From contig JAXDOR010000232.1 of the NCBI GenBank assembly GCA_034668825.1, forward strand, positions 4,227-68,226: 64,000 nt of DNA, written 5' to 3'. This DNA is from CANKHA01 sp034668825. Its GTDB lineage: Bacteria > Pseudomonadota > Alphaproteobacteria > Rhizobiales > Xanthobacteraceae. The notes under the pieces were generated by a model that saw only the letters and a list, made by a program, of their open reading frames with translations, did no database searches and had not been told where the DNA came from. Both the position numbers and the translations under genes were made by a program. Positions 34,404-43,191 of this stretch are shown in pieces; position 1 is the first letter of the stretch; the number at the start of each line of letters is the position of its first letter.

Positions 34404-34952
34404 ATGAGCATGAAATCCCTCAATATCATGCCGTCCCGCGAAGCGGCGGCGGCGGCCGGTCGCACCGAAATCGCGGTCTCGACGCCCGCAAGCATGCCGA
34501 TCGTGCGCGTCGGCGGGCCGGTAAATGCCACGTTGTTACGCTGGCAGGCGCAGCGCGAAGCCAGAACCTATCGCGCGATGGCGGAATCCACGCGCGCGCA
34601 AACCGAGTTCGTCAACACGCGCGCGGATCTTGCCCGGAGCTTTCTTGCGACGGCGCAGGCGATTTCCGAACTCCGCGAATTGCCGGTTATTTTGGAGCAC
34701 GACGCGCAGATGCGGCAGGCGCTGCGCGACCGTGACTTGGCAACCGTCCAGCGGGAAGCGGCGGAAGCGCGGTATGGCCTCGACGCCACCCGCGATGAAA
34801 TCGGCGATCTGCGGGCCAAGCAGCGCAAGAAAATCGCAGCCAAGGAGCAATCCGCCCTGCGCGCGCTGACGAAGGCAAAAGTCGAGCTGGAAGCCCTCGG
34901 CCGCGATACCGCCGAGATCGACCAAGCGTTGGCGCGGGTCGAAGGGAAGTGA
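34404..34952 (+). CDS. Coiled-coil protein of the mobilization operon
   Basis: A 182-residue helical protein: a disordered start, then long charged helices (RDRDLATVQREAAEARYGLD, LRAKQRKKIAAKEQSALRAL). GGAAAGGA precedes the ATG. Its stop overlaps the next gene's GTG as GTGA. No family is known to me; being between the split membrane gene and the TraD-like ATPase, it may be an accessory or DNA-binding subunit. Confidence 0.65.
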   Translation: MSMKSLNIMPSREAAAAAGRTEIAVSTPASMPIVRVGGPVNATLLRWQAQREARTYRAMAESTRAQTEFVNTRADLARSFLATAQAISELRELPVILEHDAQMRQALRDRDLATVQREAAEARYGLDATRDEIGDLRAKQRKKIAAKEQSALRALTKAKVELEALGRDTAEIDQALARVEGK

Positions 34953-37042
34953 GCACCGATACGGACACTGAGCGCCTTCCCGCGCCTGAGGCCATTGCGG
35001 CGGCGCTGCCGGAACGCTTTCCGCTTCTGAAAGCCCCACCGGCGGCGCTGCCGCCCTACGACATGCGCAGCGTCGTGTTCGGTCTCTCCGAGTCCGGCAT
35101 CCCGGTCACCATGCCTGAGCGTCCTCGGTTTGAACACACCCACGTCATCGGCACGACTGGCGGCGGCAAAACCAACTTTCTTGAGCACCTAATCCGCCAG
35201 GACATCAAGAAAGGAGACGGCGTGTGCGTCATCGACCCGCATGGCAGCCACCCGGATAGCGTCTATCGGTCGCTCATTACCTGGCTCGACGCCGCCGGAT
35301 TGCTGGGCAAGCGCCGCGTCCACCTCATAGACCCGAATCTCACTCACTACACGACCGGCTTTAACCCGCTTTCGCTGCCCAGCCCGGAAACCAGCGTTTC
35401 CGTCGTCGCCGGCGTGGCACTCGAAGCTATTGAGCGGGTGTGGGGCGATGAGGATACCCACGCGAAGCCGACCATCAGGCGGCTGCTGAAAGCGACGTTT
35501 GCGGCGCTGGCCGAGCTCCGGCTGACGCTCTCCGAAGCTGAATTGCTATTCGACCAAAGCGACAAGCGTGGCGTTCGTGCACTTGCCCTCTCCAAACTCA
35601 ACGACCGCTATGCCCGCTCGGTCTTAACCGATCTGGACCTATTGGCGCGCACCGACCGTAACGGACTGCGCTTCCGCGACGAGGTGGTCGGCCCCCTTAA
35701 CCGCTTGGCGGAGTTCCTAAGCGCCCCTGCCATTCGCAGGATCATTGGCCAGGACGAGCACACCATTGATCTGCGCACCTGCCTGGATGAAGGCCACGTC
35801 GTCCTGGTCAACCTTTCGGGCGGTGATGCGGTGCATGACGCCGATACCGAGCTGCTTGGTCGTCTGCTCACGCGCTTTCTGTTCTTTCATGCAAAGCGGC
35901 GCACCAACAACCGGCCCTTCTGGTTCTATCTCGACGAATGCCAGCGCTATCTGTCCGGCGACATTCCGGCGCTGCTAGCTGAAGCCCGAAAATTTCGGGT
36001 GGGGGTCGTGCTCAGCCATCAATGGCAGTCACAGTTAGGCGGTCCCGACGAGGACACGCTCGCCGCGGTCCAGAATGCCACCAATCTCAAAGCCGCTTTT
36101 CGCATCAAGCATCCGCAAGAGGCGAAGGAAATCGCCGAAGCAGTGATACCGTTGACGTTGGAAACGCCGGTCGCGGCACTGATCAAACCCACCGTCGTTG
36201 GACACCGCCGCACGACGTTCAAAAGCGTGGCGCGCGCCGAGAGCGAAACACACAGCATCTCGATTGCCAGTTCGTCATCCGAAGCGGTGTCCGAAGGCAT
36301 CAGCCGAAGCTTTGGGGAGAGCGAAGGCGACACTTTCGGAAGCGCCGACATGCTGGGCGAGGGAAGTTTCAGTGCATCCGCCACCGCGCACGGGGCGATT
36401 ACGGGGTCTAGCAACACGATGACGCCCGATATGGGCTGGATGACGCCGGGGCTGCCGATTGCAACGACGCAGACTAACAGCGCATCCGCCCTGGCAAGCA
36501 GTGGAACGGCTGTTTCAGCAATGCACAGTTCAGGGAGTTCGCAGGCTTCCAGTCGCGGAAGGACCCGTTCTGAAACCACCAGCACGATGCATACGAGCGG
36601 CAGCAGCACGACCGTAATCGAGGGCTATGCACGTGGGACATCAATCGCCGAAGGCGAGTCGGAGGGTCTCGAACCGATCTATGAAAACTTGCCCGGCTCG
36701 GTCCATTCTTACGAGAATACGCTGTACTTCGCGGCGCAAATGCTCCGCTCCCTTCCCGCTGGTCAAGCCTACATGCATTTCGTGGACGCCGAGGGCGCCA
36801 AAGCCGCTCGCGTTCAGGTGCCCCGCGTCAAACAGGTGGTCATGCCAGACGGGGCGTTTCTGCAATTACGCGAGCAGATTATGCGAGGGAGTCCCTTCGC
36901 CCTCACGACGGCAGCCGCATCGGGTGCAATTCAACGGCGGGAACACGCCCTGTTTGTCCAGTGCGCGGCACTCAGGGACCCGCCAAGCGATGAGGCCGTG
37001 GAGTTCCGCGTCCCCGCACCTGCGGCGCGCAAGCGAAAATAG
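34949..37042 (+). CDS. TraD/HerA-like DNA-transfer ATPase with Ser/Thr-rich insert
   Basis: A 697-residue ATPase of the type IV secretion DNA-binding (DUF87/TraM-recognition) group. Walker A is GTTGGGKT (residues 68-75), followed by VCVIDPHGSH; Walker B is in FWFYLDECQRYL (~326-333), with a sensor region GVVLSHQWQSQL. Residues ~425-560 form a low-complexity Ser/Thr/Gly segment with short SESxTxS-like repeats, followed by a C-terminal domain. Such ATPases pump DNA during conjugation or mobilization. Start GTG overlaps the upstream stop. No membrane segment is obvious, so anchoring may come from the split membrane protein. Confidence 0.85.
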   Translation: MSTDTDTERLPAPEAIAAALPERFPLLKAPPAALPPYDMRSVVFGLSESGIPVTMPERPRFEHTHVIGTTGGGKTNFLEHLIRQDIKKGDGVCVIDPHGSHPDSVYRSLITWLDAAGLLGKRRVHLIDPNLTHYTTGFNPLSLPSPETSVSVVAGVALEAIERVWGDEDTHAKPTIRRLLKATFAALAELRLTLSEAELLFDQSDKRGVRALALSKLNDRYARSVLTDLDLLARTDRNGLRFRDEVVGPLNRLAEFLSAPAIRRIIGQDEHTIDLRTCLDEGHVVLVNLSGGDAVHDADTELLGRLLTRFLFFHAKRRTNNRPFWFYLDECQRYLSGDIPALLAEARKFRVGVVLSHQWQSQLGGPDEDTLAAVQNATNLKAAFRIKHPQEAKEIAEAVIPLTLETPVAALIKPTVVGHRRTTFKSVARAESETHSISIASSSSEAVSEGISRSFGESEGDTFGSADMLGEGSFSASATAHGAITGSSNTMTPDMGWMTPGLPIATTQTNSASALASSGTAVSAMHSSGSSQASSRGRTRSETTSTMHTSGSSTTVIEGYARGTSIAEGESEGLEPIYENLPGSVHSYENTLYFAAQMLRSLPAGQAYMHFVDAEGAKAARVQVPRVKQVVMPDGAFLQLREQIMRGSPFALTTAAASGAIQRREHALFVQCAALRDPPSDEAVEFRVPAPAARKRK

Positions 37043-37056
37043 CCGAGACCGTCCCC

Positions 37057-37989
37057 ATGGTCCCTTCCGCAACCTCACGGGCGAAGCGTTTTGAGCGCCG
37101 CGATGGTCCAGCGAATTTCCAGCTTACGCAACGCGATCTCGCGCTGCTCGCCCACGTAGCCCGGCACCGCTTTTTGTCGTCGCGTCATCTTTCCGCGCTC
37201 GACGGCGGCAGCGAGCAGAACGTGCTGCGCTGCCTGCGGGTTCTGTTCGACCACGGCTATCTCGACCGACCCTCTGCACAACTGGCGCATCTCCCCGTGA
37301 TGGGTCCGCGCCCCATGGTCTACGGCTTGGGACGGCGTGGCGCCCAAGCCCTCAGACAGGAAAGGGGAAATTCCGGAGAAACGGATTGGACAGAGCGCAA
37401 TAAGCGCGCGGGGGCCAAATTCATCGAGCACACCCTTGCGATAGCTGACTTGCTGGTTCGCCTGGAACTAGCCTGCCGCGCCAGGGAAGACGTATCGATG
37501 CTGTCAGAGAACGAACTCCTTGCCGATGCGCCGGAGCAAACACGCCGTTCGCGTGAGCCGCTTCGTCTTACGGTCGCCGGTGTTGATAATGGGCTGGGCG
37601 TGTCATCGGTTATACCGGATGCGCTCTTCGGCCTTGCCTTCAAGGATCAAACTGAATCGTATTTCGCCCTTGAAATGGATCGCTCTTCCATGCCGGTCAG
37701 CCGGTCGCGGTTTGACCGCACAAGTTTCCTGCGAAAGCTGCATGTCTACTTGGAAGCGTTCAAGCAAGGCCGACATATCGCACACTACGGGCTTCAGCAG
37801 GTTCGGGTGCTCACTGTGACCGACTCGCGCAAGAGAATCGACAATATGCTGGCTGTCCTAGACGAACTGACTGGTAGCAAAGGCAGCCACTTCTTTCTGT
37901 TTGGAACTTTCGGAGAAGCTAACAGTCTTTCTCCGCTCGATGTCGCATGGACGAATGGTCGGGGAGAGATTGTAAAACTGACGGATTAA
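37057..37989 (+). CDS. Replication-relaxation (Replic_Relax) family protein
   Basis: A 310-residue protein. The N-terminal winged helix (FQLTQRDLALLAHVARHRFL, NVLRCLRVLFDHGYLDR) and the later FIEHTLAIADLLVRLELA and YFALEMDRSSMPVSRS are the marks of the Replic_Relax family, found next to TraD-like ATPases on integrative elements and plasmids. It is thought to act at the transfer or replication origin; biochemical proof is lacking. The acidic residues in ALEMD could be part of a nuclease-like site. It ends the left mobilization operon. Confidence 0.82.
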   Translation: MVPSATSRAKRFERRDGPANFQLTQRDLALLAHVARHRFLSSRHLSALDGGSEQNVLRCLRVLFDHGYLDRPSAQLAHLPVMGPRPMVYGLGRRGAQALRQERGNSGETDWTERNKRAGAKFIEHTLAIADLLVRLELACRAREDVSMLSENELLADAPEQTRRSREPLRLTVAGVDNGLGVSSVIPDALFGLAFKDQTESYFALEMDRSSMPVSRSRFDRTSFLRKLHVYLEAFKQGRHIAHYGLQQVRVLTVTDSRKRIDNMLAVLDELTGSKGSHFFLFGTFGEANSLSPLDVAWTNGRGEIVKLTD

Positions 37990-38032
37990 GCCCCCATCGC
38001 ACGTCGTTTATTTGCCGAACGTATGTCAAAAG

Positions 38033-38341
38033 TCAGTCGCTTTCTTCCCCGTACAGCCAATCTCGATACCCTTGCGCTGCGGCGGCGTTCGCTTGCGGGA
38101 TGCTGGGCGGGCCGAACATGACGCTAATGCGCCTACATCCGCAGCGGGGGCACCGTAGTCGATCTGCGATCCTGGCCAGAGGGAAGTCGCGGCCACGGGT
38201 GCAAACGAGCGTTTCCAAGTCGAGACTTTTGCGGTAGCCGCAGGAGCGTCTGCGCTTCATACCTTCGCCGCCGTCGTCGAGGCAACGCACATGGATGCGC
38301 CAACTGAGATTCCAAGCTTCGCCGAGCGTCTCGACCGCCAC
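38033..38341 (-). CDS. Small zinc-binding protein
   Basis: About 102 residues; GTG start chosen 2 bp after the upstream stop. It carries CRCLDDGG-like and LRCPRCGCRRISVMF cysteine motifs typical of short rhizobial island proteins that begin ETLGEAW...RIHVRC. Function unknown. Translationally close to the 38,343 gene. Confidence 0.55.
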   Translation of the reverse strand: MAVETLGEAWNLSWRIHVRCLDDGGEGMKRRRSCGYRKSLDLETLVCTRGRDFPLARIADRLRCPRCGCRRISVMFGPPSIPQANAAAAQGYRDWLYGEESD

Positions 38342-38342
38342 A

Positions 38343-38594
38343 TCACGGCCTATTGCGCCGCTCGCCACCGAATGCTTCCGCGAATTGGTCGGCAGTCGTC
38401 TGATCGGCAAAGCACCAGCGCGCCACGTCCGATGGTCCAAGGCCGCGCCCATGCACCGCCGCCTTGGCGCACATCCAATCTACAATCGTGAAGCTGAGCT
38501 GGCCTAATCCGCGTTCGGGTATCACGATATCCACCCAGTATGGGTAATCGCGCTGGTTCATTTTCGCGGTGCGTTCACCTTTGCGTCTAGTCAT
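38343..38594 (-). CDS. Small island-associated protein
   Basis: 83 residues: MTRRKGERTAKMNQRDYPYWVDI at the start and FADQTTADQFAEAFGGER at the end, a pattern I know from unnamed proteins on Bradyrhizobium and Mesorhizobium mobile DNA. An ATG five codons upstream is possible. No motif indicates an activity. Confidence 0.6.
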   Translation of the reverse strand: MTRRKGERTAKMNQRDYPYWVDIVIPERGLGQLSFTIVDWMCAKAAVHGRGLGPSDVARWCFADQTTADQFAEAFGGERRNRP

Positions 38595-38668
38595 AGCGTA
38601 GAAGAACAAAACAGGAACTCAGAGTCAAGTCTACCGTGCTCCCATTTCAATCGCTGAGGTACATCGAA

Positions 38669-38763
38669 GCGCCTTGCTCCGGCCCGTCCTCACTGGAATC
38701 CGTTTGAAACGCAGGTTGCGCTCCCAATACTTCTCTGACTTGCCGTCCGCCGTCGTCACTTTC
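38669..38763 (-). pseudogene. Fragment of a second cytochrome c gene copy
   Basis: These ~95 bp match 40,397-40,491, inside the cytochrome c gene, at about 91% identity with one missing base. On the minus strand they encode VTTADGKSEKYWERNLRFK and then shift frame. Nothing else of the gene remains. The fragment and the intact gene bracket the merR-CDF unit as direct repeats. Confidence 0.75.
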
Positions 38764-38816
38764 TTTCCGACCATCGCAGCAAGTAACGTAGCCGCTGTTG
38801 CGGTGAATACCGAATA

Positions 38817-39242
38817 CTAATGCCGTTTATGACCGCACTTCCCATGATCGGCCAAGACCTCGATCACCCGACATTCCGCAACCCGTCCGCGCTTGCAGCT
38901 TGCCGTCATGCGCTTCACCTCTTTTTCCAAGGAGGACAAGCGTGCGATCTTGCTCCCGATCTCGGCAAGGTGATGCTGCGCGATCCGATCCACTGCTTCG
39001 CATGATTTGTCTGGCTGGTCGGAAAGGGCAAGAAGCTGGCGCACCTCCTCGATATCAAAACCCAGTTCACGCGCATGGCGGATAAACGCAAGGCGCTTAA
39101 TATGCGAACTTGCATACCGCCTCTGCCGCCCTTCGCTGCGCGGCGGCGACGGCATCAACCCGATCTGCTCGTAATAACGTATCGTCTGCACCTTGCATCC
39201 GGTCGCCTCTGACAAGGCGCCTATCGCATAATCATCCCGCAT
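38817..39242 (-). CDS. MerR-family heavy-metal regulator
   Basis: 141 residues. The N-terminal winged helix (YAIGALSEATGCKVQTIRYY, EGRQRRYASSHIKRLAFIR) is followed by the coiled dimerisation helix and a metal-binding end with Cys81, Cys116, Cys124, Cys136 and a His-rich tail (KCGHKRH). The arrangement resembles CadR/PbrR, sensors of Cd, Pb or Zn rather than Cu. It is divergent from the CDF exporter and its operator lies between. The start at 39,242 fits the family; a longer frame is unconserved. Confidence 0.88.
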   Translation of the reverse strand: MRDDYAIGALSEATGCKVQTIRYYEQIGLMPSPPRSEGRQRRYASSHIKRLAFIRHARELGFDIEEVRQLLALSDQPDKSCEAVDRIAQHHLAEIGSKIARLSSLEKEVKRMTASCKRGRVAECRVIEVLADHGKCGHKRH

Positions 39243-39253
39243 CAAAAAACTCC

Positions 39254-39283
39254 TTGAAGCTCTAGTAACTAGAGATATTAGGG
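39254..39283 (+). promoter_or_regulatory. MerR-type promoter/operator
   Basis: TTGAAG (39,254-39,259) is followed by the perfect inverted repeat CTCTAG-TAA-CTAGAG (39,260-39,274) and then a TATTAGGG-like -10. Placing a dyad inside an over-long spacer is the hallmark of MerR-family control, and the dyad closely resembles CadR/PbrR operators. It would drive the CDF gene at 39,316. Confidence 0.85.
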
Positions 39284-39315
39284 TGTGAGTGCCTGGGCGC
39301 AAGAGGAGTTGAATA

Positions 39316-39969
39316 ATGGCGGAGAATTGCGGCGGTTGCTGCGGAACTGATGTGAAATTCGAAGGACTATCGGCCGACTACCGCCGCCGCCTGTGGCTCG
39401 TGATCGCCATCAACGGCGCGATGTTCCTCACCGAGATCGTGGCAGGCGTCTTGGCTGGCTCACAAGCCCTCCAGGCGGACGCGCTCGATTTCTTCGGCGA
39501 CACCCTAACCTACGGCATTAGCCTTGCGGTGATTGGCGCAAATATACAGACGCGCTCGGCAGCCGCGCTTTTGAAGGGCGCGAGCCTGACGCTGATGGGT
39601 CTGTGGGTACTCGGCTCGACTGCGTACCACGTGCTAGCGCTCGGCTTGCCCCGCGCCGAAATCATGGGCGCGATCGGTTTCATGGCGCTCGTCGCCAACG
39701 GCGCGAGCGTGCTCATCCTCATGAAATATAAGGACGGAGATGCCAATGTGCGCTCCGTATGGCTGTGCTCGCGCAATGATGCGATTGGAAACGTCGCAGT
39801 GCTGATCGCCGCGCTGAGCGTCTGGGGCACCGCAACCGCTTGGCCAGACTTGATCGTCGCCGCGATCATGGCCGGGGTATTTCTCACTTCGTCAGCGCAG
39901 ATTTTGCGCCAAGCGTGGCAGGAGTATGCCACGCGGGATCTGTCGCCACCGCCTGCCACGCCAGTTTAG
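39316..39969 (+). CDS. Cation-efflux (CDF) transporter, short form
   Basis: A 217-residue membrane protein with a Cys-rich N-terminus (MAENCGGCCGTD) and six predicted helices. Metal-site residues appear as ADALDFFGDTLTYG in TM2 and CSRNDAIGN in TM5. It lacks the usual cytoplasmic C-terminal domain, as other short CDF members do. Probably exports Cd, Zn or Pb under the divergent MerR regulator. AAGAGGAG precedes the ATG. Confidence 0.88.
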   Translation: MAENCGGCCGTDVKFEGLSADYRRRLWLVIAINGAMFLTEIVAGVLAGSQALQADALDFFGDTLTYGISLAVIGANIQTRSAAALLKGASLTLMGLWVLGSTAYHVLALGLPRAEIMGAIGFMALVANGASVLILMKYKDGDANVRSVWLCSRNDAIGNVAVLIAALSVWGTATAWPDLIVAAIMAGVFLTSSAQILRQAWQEYATRDLSPPPATPV

Positions 39970-40068
39970 ATTTGTCTCTTCACCGAGTGCGACCGATCAT
40001 GGCTTTATCTAATGGAGATCCCGCCGTCCTGGGTCAAGCAACTCCGACAACAGCATTCAAAATGTGCA

Positions 40069-40254
40069 CTAGCTAGGCCGCGTAAACATGTGTCGAACCA
40101 GACAAACAGCACAGATGCCAAAGAGGCCAAAAATCATCCCATTCGTGACTGGGCTACTGGGTAAGAACGGCGCAGCAATGATAGTCGCCGCCATGATGGT
40201 TAGGTAAGCCCACTCGGTTCGATCATAATTTCGCATCGTGTTCTCGCTACTCAC
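40069..40254 (-). CDS. Small two-helix membrane protein, tentative
   Basis: 61 residues (or 55 from the internal ATG, MRNYDRTEW) with two hydrophobic segments separated by Pro/Ser (ATIIAAPFLPSSPVTNGMIF). It lies downstream of the cytochrome c gene in the same direction. Small size and lack of a recognised family keep this tentative. Confidence 0.4.
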   Translation of the reverse strand: MSSENTMRNYDRTEWAYLTIMAATIIAAPFLPSSPVTNGMIFGLFGICAVCLVRHMFTRPS

Positions 40255-40299
40255 GACTACGTCGTATAAGCGGAAAGGACAAAGATGTCTTTGAATATG

Positions 40300-40995
40300 C
40301 TAACACCGGGAAACAATGAAGCTGCTGATTTCTTCGGGCGCAGCGAAAATAACCGAGGCACGGTCGCCCTGCATTCCCGCGCCGATGATTGCCGGCGCGC
40401 CTTTATCCGGCCCGTCCTCGCTGGAATCCGTTTTGAAACGTAGGTTGCGCTCCCAATACTTCTCCGACTTACCATCCGCCGTCGTCACTTCATACGCATC
40501 GCGGCAATAGCGGATCGTCTGAACGCGATCTTCAGGGTCTAATTTCTTCAAATTCGGTGGCTTGCCGCCTCCCATCATTCCCATCCCGCCCTGCTGCGCA
40601 GTTTGCGTTGCGGGCGCGCCAGGACGTGTCGCATTCTTCAAAAACGCAAGCAGATCGTTCCGTTGCCTCGCGTCCTTAATGCCCCGGAACGTCATGTGGT
40701 TTTCCGGAATGAATTTCTGTGGGTCGGCGATCCACGCATCGAGCGTTTTGTCCTCCCACGTGACCTTCGAGTCTTTGAGGGCCGGAGAGTAGCGGTCAAA
40801 GCCGGGCAACTTGCCTGCTTGGCGGTTCCATAGGCCCGATAGGCTAGGGCCGGTCATGTTCTTATTCGGCTCAAGCGAATGACACGGCGCGCAAGCCCCA
40901 AAGACGCGCTGGCCTCGTCCAGGATCGCCGTCGGCGGCAAATGCGGAATGTGTGGCGAATACAATTCCAAAAGCGGCGAGGAGAATAAGCTGCAT
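40300..40995 (-). CDS. Exported c-type cytochrome with C-terminal extra domain
   Basis: 231 residues: signal peptide (MQLILLAAFGIVFATHSAFA), then a class I cytochrome c domain with CAPCH haem motif, GPSLSGLW and the axial Met in ENHMTFRGI. A Met/Gly-rich linker (GGMGMMGGGK) and a ~95-residue C-terminal segment (RYCRDAYEVTTADGKSEKYW) of unknown fold follow. It sits 17 bp after copA in the copper operon, so an electron-transfer role in periplasmic copper oxidation is possible. A fragment of a second copy lies at 38,669. Confidence 0.85.
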   Translation of the reverse strand: MQLILLAAFGIVFATHSAFAADGDPGRGQRVFGACAPCHSLEPNKNMTGPSLSGLWNRQAGKLPGFDRYSPALKDSKVTWEDKTLDAWIADPQKFIPENHMTFRGIKDARQRNDLLAFLKNATRPGAPATQTAQQGGMGMMGGGKPPNLKKLDPEDRVQTIRYCRDAYEVTTADGKSEKYWERNLRFKTDSSEDGPDKGAPAIIGAGMQGDRASVIFAAPEEISSFIVSRC

Positions 40996-41012
40996 GGCAC
41001 ACTCCGCTCCGT

Positions 41013-43187
41013 TTATGTGATCTTCTGCCGATTGATGCGCAGGCTGTTTCCAACCACGCTCACGCTTGAGATTGCCATGGCTCCGGCCGCCACCATCGGG
41101 TTCAAGAGGCCGAAGGCGGCGAGCGGAATGGCGGCAACGTTGTAGAAAAAAGCCCAAAAGAGATTTTGCCGGATGGTCCTGAAGGTCAGTTTCGACAGCT
41201 TGAGCGCTTCGATGACCTTCAACGGATGCCCCTTCACCAGCACGATGTTACCGGCCTCGATTGCAACGTCCGTTCCGGTTCCCATGGCGATGCCAAGATC
41301 AGCCTGCGCCAGGGCGGGCGCGTCATTGATGCCATCCCCGACGAAGGCGACCCGCCGCCCCTCGCTCTGAAGCAGGCGCACTTGTTCGGCCTTGTCCTGC
41401 GGGAGCACCTCAGCCAGAACCCGGCGCACCCCAATCTGTTCGGCGATAGCCTGCCCGGTCTTGCGGTTGTCGCCGGTAATCATCACGGTTTCGATGCCTT
41501 CCGCATGGAGCTTCTCGATCGCCAGCTTGGCGTCCTCCTTCACGGCGTCGGCAATGGCGATAAGGCCGATGAGCGCGCCGTCACGGGCAAGCGCGACCAC
41601 GGTTTCGGCGCGTTCTTCATAGGCTTCGATCTGCCGAAGCTGCGCCGAGAGATCGACGCCTGCTTCGCGCAACAGTCGCGGGCTTCCAGCAATCAGACGC
41701 GCTCCGTCGATAGTCCCGCTCACGCCCTTTCCGGCAGTGTTTTGGAACTCTCGAATTTCGGCCAGCGGAACATGCTTGTCCCGCGCCGCGCGGACAATGG
41801 CTTCGGCCAATGGATGTTCGGACAGCTTTTCAATGCTGGCCGCGATGCGGAGCACCTCATCCGCAGCGATGTTTGGTTGGCAGGGGAAAATATCGGTGAC
41901 CTTCGGCTTTCCTTCGGTCAGGGTGCCTGTCTTGTCGAACACCACGACATCGATGCGGTGACCTTTTTCGAGAGCTTCGCCGTTCTTGATGAGGATGCCG
42001 CGCCGAGCTCCAAGCCCGGTGCCGACCATGATGGCGGTCGGCGTGGCAAGGCCGAGAGAACACGGACAGGCGATAACGAGAACGGCCACTGCCGGAATGA
42101 TGCTCTGATAGATATCGCTCGTGGCGATATACCAGCCAATCGCCGTTGCAAGAGCGATACCGAGCACAATCGGCACGAAGATCCCGGAAATCCTATCGGC
42201 TAGCTTTTGCACGGGTGCTTTATGGCCCTGTGCCTCGGCGACCATCTTCACGATCTGGGCGAGCGTCGTGTCTTGTCCGACCTTGGTCACCGCCATGCGG
42301 AACGCGCCGCTAATATTGAGCGTAGCGCCGAACAGCGCGTCGCCTTCTTTCTTATGCACCGGCATGCTCTCGCCCGTCAGCATCGCTTCATCGACGCTCG
42401 ACTCGCCATGCAGGACCCGGCCGTCGACCGGCACCTTCTCGCCGGGCTTCACCAAGAGAATGTCCCCGACCCGCACCTCGCCGACCGGGATATCCGCCTC
42501 CTGGCCGTCGCGGATCACGTGCGCGGTTTTTGCTCCAAGATCGATCAACTTTTCGATGGCCTCTGATGCCTGTCCACGGCTGCGAGCCTCGAAATAGCGG
42601 CCAAGAAGAATGAGCGCGGCGATCACGGCCCCGGTCTCGAAATAGAGATGATGCCCGCCCGCCGCCATGATCCATGCGCTATAGAAAAGCGCGGTAAGCG
42701 TGCCCAACGAGATCAGCGTATCCATGTTAGCCGCGCCCTGCCTGGCCTGCCGCATCATGCCGGCATGAAACTCCCAGCCGAGGCCAAGGATCACGACCGC
42801 GCTTAAGACCGCCTCGATCCAAATACTCAGGTTGTGACCCGCCAGCGTCCACGGCAAATCGATGCCAAACATGCCGAGAACGGCCACCGGAGTGGCGAGC
42901 AACAGCGCCAGGAAGGCGCGCTGGCGCGTCGATTGCAGTTCGCGCTGCGCATGATCCTTGTGCTCTTGCGCGAACTCGCGGGTAAGGACCTGATAGCCAT
43001 TGCGGACCACTGCCTCATGGAGCGTGCGTTCTGAAACCGCAACCTCGTCGAACTCGATGCGCGCGCTGTGCGTCCCAAAATTGACGCTGGCGCTTCGAAC
43101 GCCCGCTATTTTGCTCAGGACGCGCTCGTTGCGCGCCGCGCATGAGGCGCAGTGCATTCCTCCAATACCGAATGTTGCTGTTTTCAT
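41013..43187 (-). CDS. copA: Copper-exporting P1B-type ATPase
   Basis: A 724-residue heavy-metal P-type ATPase. It has an N-terminal HMA domain with GMHCASC, eight membrane helices with the transport motif IACPCSLGLATP, phosphorylation motif DKTGTLTEG, TGES loop, MITGDNRKTGQ, and GDGINDAPALAQADLG. The HP dipeptide is in LSEHPLAEA. The CPC motif and HMA sequence fit Cu+ export. The start at 43,187 follows the stop of the TauE-like gene; an ATG at 43,205 overlapping that stop is also possible. Confidence 0.92.
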   Translation of the reverse strand: MKTATFGIGGMHCASCAARNERVLSKIAGVRSASVNFGTHSARIEFDEVAVSERTLHEAVVRNGYQVLTREFAQEHKDHAQRELQSTRQRAFLALLLATPVAVLGMFGIDLPWTLAGHNLSIWIEAVLSAVVILGLGWEFHAGMMRQARQGAANMDTLISLGTLTALFYSAWIMAAGGHHLYFETGAVIAALILLGRYFEARSRGQASEAIEKLIDLGAKTAHVIRDGQEADIPVGEVRVGDILLVKPGEKVPVDGRVLHGESSVDEAMLTGESMPVHKKEGDALFGATLNISGAFRMAVTKVGQDTTLAQIVKMVAEAQGHKAPVQKLADRISGIFVPIVLGIALATAIGWYIATSDIYQSIIPAVAVLVIACPCSLGLATPTAIMVGTGLGARRGILIKNGEALEKGHRIDVVVFDKTGTLTEGKPKVTDIFPCQPNIAADEVLRIAASIEKLSEHPLAEAIVRAARDKHVPLAEIREFQNTAGKGVSGTIDGARLIAGSPRLLREAGVDLSAQLRQIEAYEERAETVVALARDGALIGLIAIADAVKEDAKLAIEKLHAEGIETVMITGDNRKTGQAIAEQIGVRRVLAEVLPQDKAEQVRLLQSEGRRVAFVGDGINDAPALAQADLGIAMGTGTDVAIEAGNIVLVKGHPLKVIEALKLSKLTFRTIRQNLFWAFFYNVAAIPLAAFGLLNPMVAAGAMAISSVSVVGNSLRINRQKIT

Positions 43188-43191
43188 GGAA

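Noticed and set aside
38534..38546. Another ACCCAgtaTGGGT palindrome resembling the MNT operator
   Set aside because: A single copy inside a coding region far from the MNT gene; chance match is likely.
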